This document shows, one piece after another, positions 6,308-7,369 of a stretch of DNA of 7,369 bases (position 1 is its first letter; each line of letters begins with the position of its first letter). The DNA lies in the NCBI GenBank assembly GCA_002298695.1, contig DBLB01000007.1, positions 1 to 7,369 of the forward strand, written 5' to 3'. The translations under genes were made by a program, and so were the position numbers. This stretch comes from Clostridiales bacterium UBA735. Its GTDB lineage: Bacteria; Bacillota; Clostridia; Oscillospirales; Oscillospiraceae. The notes beneath the pieces are model-generated. The model was not told where the DNA came from. It did no database searches and was given only the letters and a program-made list of their open reading frames with translations.

Positions 6308-6314
6308 CCTCCTT
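6308..6314 (-). promoter_or_regulatory. Strong ribosome binding site of tuf
   Basis: AAGGAGG on the minus strand, ten bases before the tuf ATG, is fully complementary to the 16S anti-Shine-Dalgarno core. It fixes the tuf start at 6297 and fits a very highly translated gene. Confidence 0.9.
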
Positions 6315-6358
6315 AGAAAATAATGACTTACATTTCGTTTAGTTTTCGCATCTTCTCC

Positions 6359-6387
6359 ATCATACACGAGAAAATCCGTTTTGACAA
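6359..6387 (-). promoter_or_regulatory. Separate sigma-A promoter for tuf
   Basis: On the minus strand, TTGTCA (6382-6387, five of six) and TATGAT (6359-6364, five of six) are 17 bases apart, and the -10 is preceded by GTG. The match is good enough to expect strong initiation near 6352, giving a leader of about 55 bases. tuf could therefore be made independently of the upstream str operon, besides read-through from fusA, after which I see no terminator. A seven-codon frame, ATG to TAA (6351-6328), begins almost exactly at the predicted transcription start. Confidence 0.8.
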
Positions 6388-6427
6388 GAGAAATTTCCAC
6401 TTTCCGCAAAAATGCTTCCGATATCAC

Positions 6428-7369
6428 TTACATTCCCTTGCGCTTGGAGATGACGGCGTCGGTCAGGTTCTTGTTGAGCTCGATATAATGACTCGGCTCC
6501 ATGGTGAACTGACCGCGGCCCTGCGTCCGCGAACGGAGGTTGGTCGCGTAACCGAACATCTCGGACAGCGGGACGAAGCAGTCGATCTGCTGTGCGCCGC
6601 TGCGCTGCGTCAGGCCGGAGATGGTGCCGCGGCGGGAGGTGACGTCGCCGATGACGTCGCCCATGTACTCGTCGGGCACGATGATGCAGACCTTCATGAT
6701 GGGCTCGAGCACCACCGGGTCTGCCTTCTGACAGGCTTCTTTGAACGCCATGGAACCGGCGATCTTAAAGGCAAGCTCAGAGGAGTCGACCTCGTGGTAA
6801 GAACCATCGTACAGCGTGACCTTCACATCAACCACGGGGAACCCGGCAAGCACGCCGGACTCCATCGCGCCGCGGATGCCCTGCTCGACCGCGGGAATGA
6901 ATTCCTTCGGGATCGAGCCGCCGACGGTGGCGTTGATGAACTCAAAGCCCTTGCCGCTCTCGTTCGGTTCGACGGTGATCTTGACATGGCCGTACTGGCC
7001 CTTGCCGCCGGACTGACGGGCGTACTTGGTTTCCTGGTTGACCTTCTTCTTGATGGTCTCCTTATAGGCAACCTGTGGTGCGCCGACATTGGCCTCCACC
7101 TTGAACTCGCGGAGCAGACGGTCTACGATGATCTCCAGATGAAGCTCGCCCATGCCGGCGATGATGGTCTGACCCGTCTCTTCATCAGTGTAGCACTTGA
7201 AGGTCGGATCCTCTTCGGCGAGCTTTGCAAGCGCGATAGCCATCTTCTCCTGGCCGGCCTTGGTCTTGGGCTCAATAGCGACCCTGATAACGGGATCGGG
7301 GAACTCCATGGACTCAAGGATTATCGGAGCCTTGGCGTCGCAGAGCGTGTCGCCGGTGGTGGTGTTCTT
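6428..7369 (-). CDS. fusA: Elongation factor G, C-terminal 313 residues (runs off right edge)
   Basis: EF-G is the GTPase that drives tRNA-mRNA translocation and, with RRF, ribosome recycling. The frame is open from the right edge to TAA 6430-6428. The visible part starts at the end of domain II ([16 protein letters not shown]). Domain III (about 22-98 of the fragment) contains [19 protein letters not shown]. Domain IV (about 99-216) has [11 protein letters not shown] and the tip segment [14 protein letters not shown], whose His192 corresponds to the tip histidine that enters the decoding site. Domain V (about 217-295) has [22 protein letters not shown] and ends near [15 protein letters not shown]. 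Strong conservation in all domains marks the main translational EF-G rather than a tetracycline-resistance relative. The GTPase domain lies outside the window. tuf follows 130 bases later, the usual str-operon order. Confidence 0.97.
   Translation of the reverse strand, partial: KNTTTGDTLCDAKAPIILESMEFPDPVIRVAIEPKTKAGQEKMAIALAKLAEEDPTFKCYTDEETGQTIIAGMGELHLEIIVDRLLREFKVEANVGAPQVAYKETIKKKVNQETKYARQSGGKGQYGHVKITVEPNESGKGFEFINATVGGSIPKEFIPAVEQGIRGAMESGVLAGFPVVDVKVTLYDGSYHEVDSSELAFKIAGSMAFKEACQKADPVVLEPIMKVCIIVPDEYMGDVIGDVTSRRGTISGLTQRSGAQQIDCFVPLSEMFGYATNLRSRTQGRGQFTMEPSHYIELNKNLTDAVISKRKGM

Noticed and set aside
6381..6386. TTGACA on the plus strand
   Set aside because: A perfect -35 word, but I did not find a convincing -10 at proper spacing, and no plus-strand gene lies downstream. 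It arises from the complementary strand of the tuf promoter.
6390..6427. Possible terminator between fusA and tuf
   Set aside because: Only a three-base stem (GCA/TGC) is present with no following T run, so read-through from fusA into tuf remains likely.

Overview
The window looks like a piece of chromosome from a moderately high-GC member of the Bacillota, class Clostridia. Oscillospirales/Ruminococcaceae-type relatives are my best guess, not something the sequence proves. The reasons are strong purine-rich ribosome binding sites, sigma-A-type promoters, a Gram-positive-style recD2-comF pair, a Mbl-like MreB and a GC-rich coding style with AT-rich intergenic gaps. Every supported gene is on the minus strand, so transcription reads from high to low coordinates. 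I see no insertion sequence, CRISPR array, tRNA, rRNA or phage gene.

Right part (7369 to about 4988): the C-terminal 313 residues of elongation factor G (fusA, cut by the window edge), then a 130-base gap with a very good separate promoter (TTGTCA, 17 bases, TATGAT), then a complete tuf gene (EF-Tu, 418 residues) closed by a textbook terminator. This is the end of a str-type translation operon. The EF-Tu carries an unusual 17-residue insertion in its GTPase domain, between the switch I region and the DCPGH motif.

Middle part (4966 to about 584): a tightly packed four-gene unit. A promoter at 4938-4966 leads into a short leader that can fold over its own ribosome binding site. The genes are a 107-residue one-helix membrane protein of unknown function, the helicase recD2, comF, and an actin-like mreB/mbl gene. 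The first junction is TAG directly followed by ATG; the next two are four-base ATGA overlaps. This suggests one mRNA with translational coupling, and it puts a DNA repair/recombination helicase, a competence-type phosphoribosyltransferase-fold protein and a cell-shape filament under shared control. A 14-bp GC-rich hairpin follows mreB.

Left part (about 580 to 1): an AT-rich 315-base intergenic region with a second AU-rich hairpin, two pairs of short direct repeats and a promoter (TATAAT -10). It leads into a gene that runs off the left edge: the first 108 residues of a type II, single-pass membrane protein with a very basic cytoplasmic tail, and an outside part that may begin an SH3-like domain.

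The window is mostly ordinary housekeeping DNA. The points most worth a second look are the EF-Tu insertion, the recD2-comF-mreB unit with its orphan membrane protein, and the structured leader and repeat-bearing promoter region.
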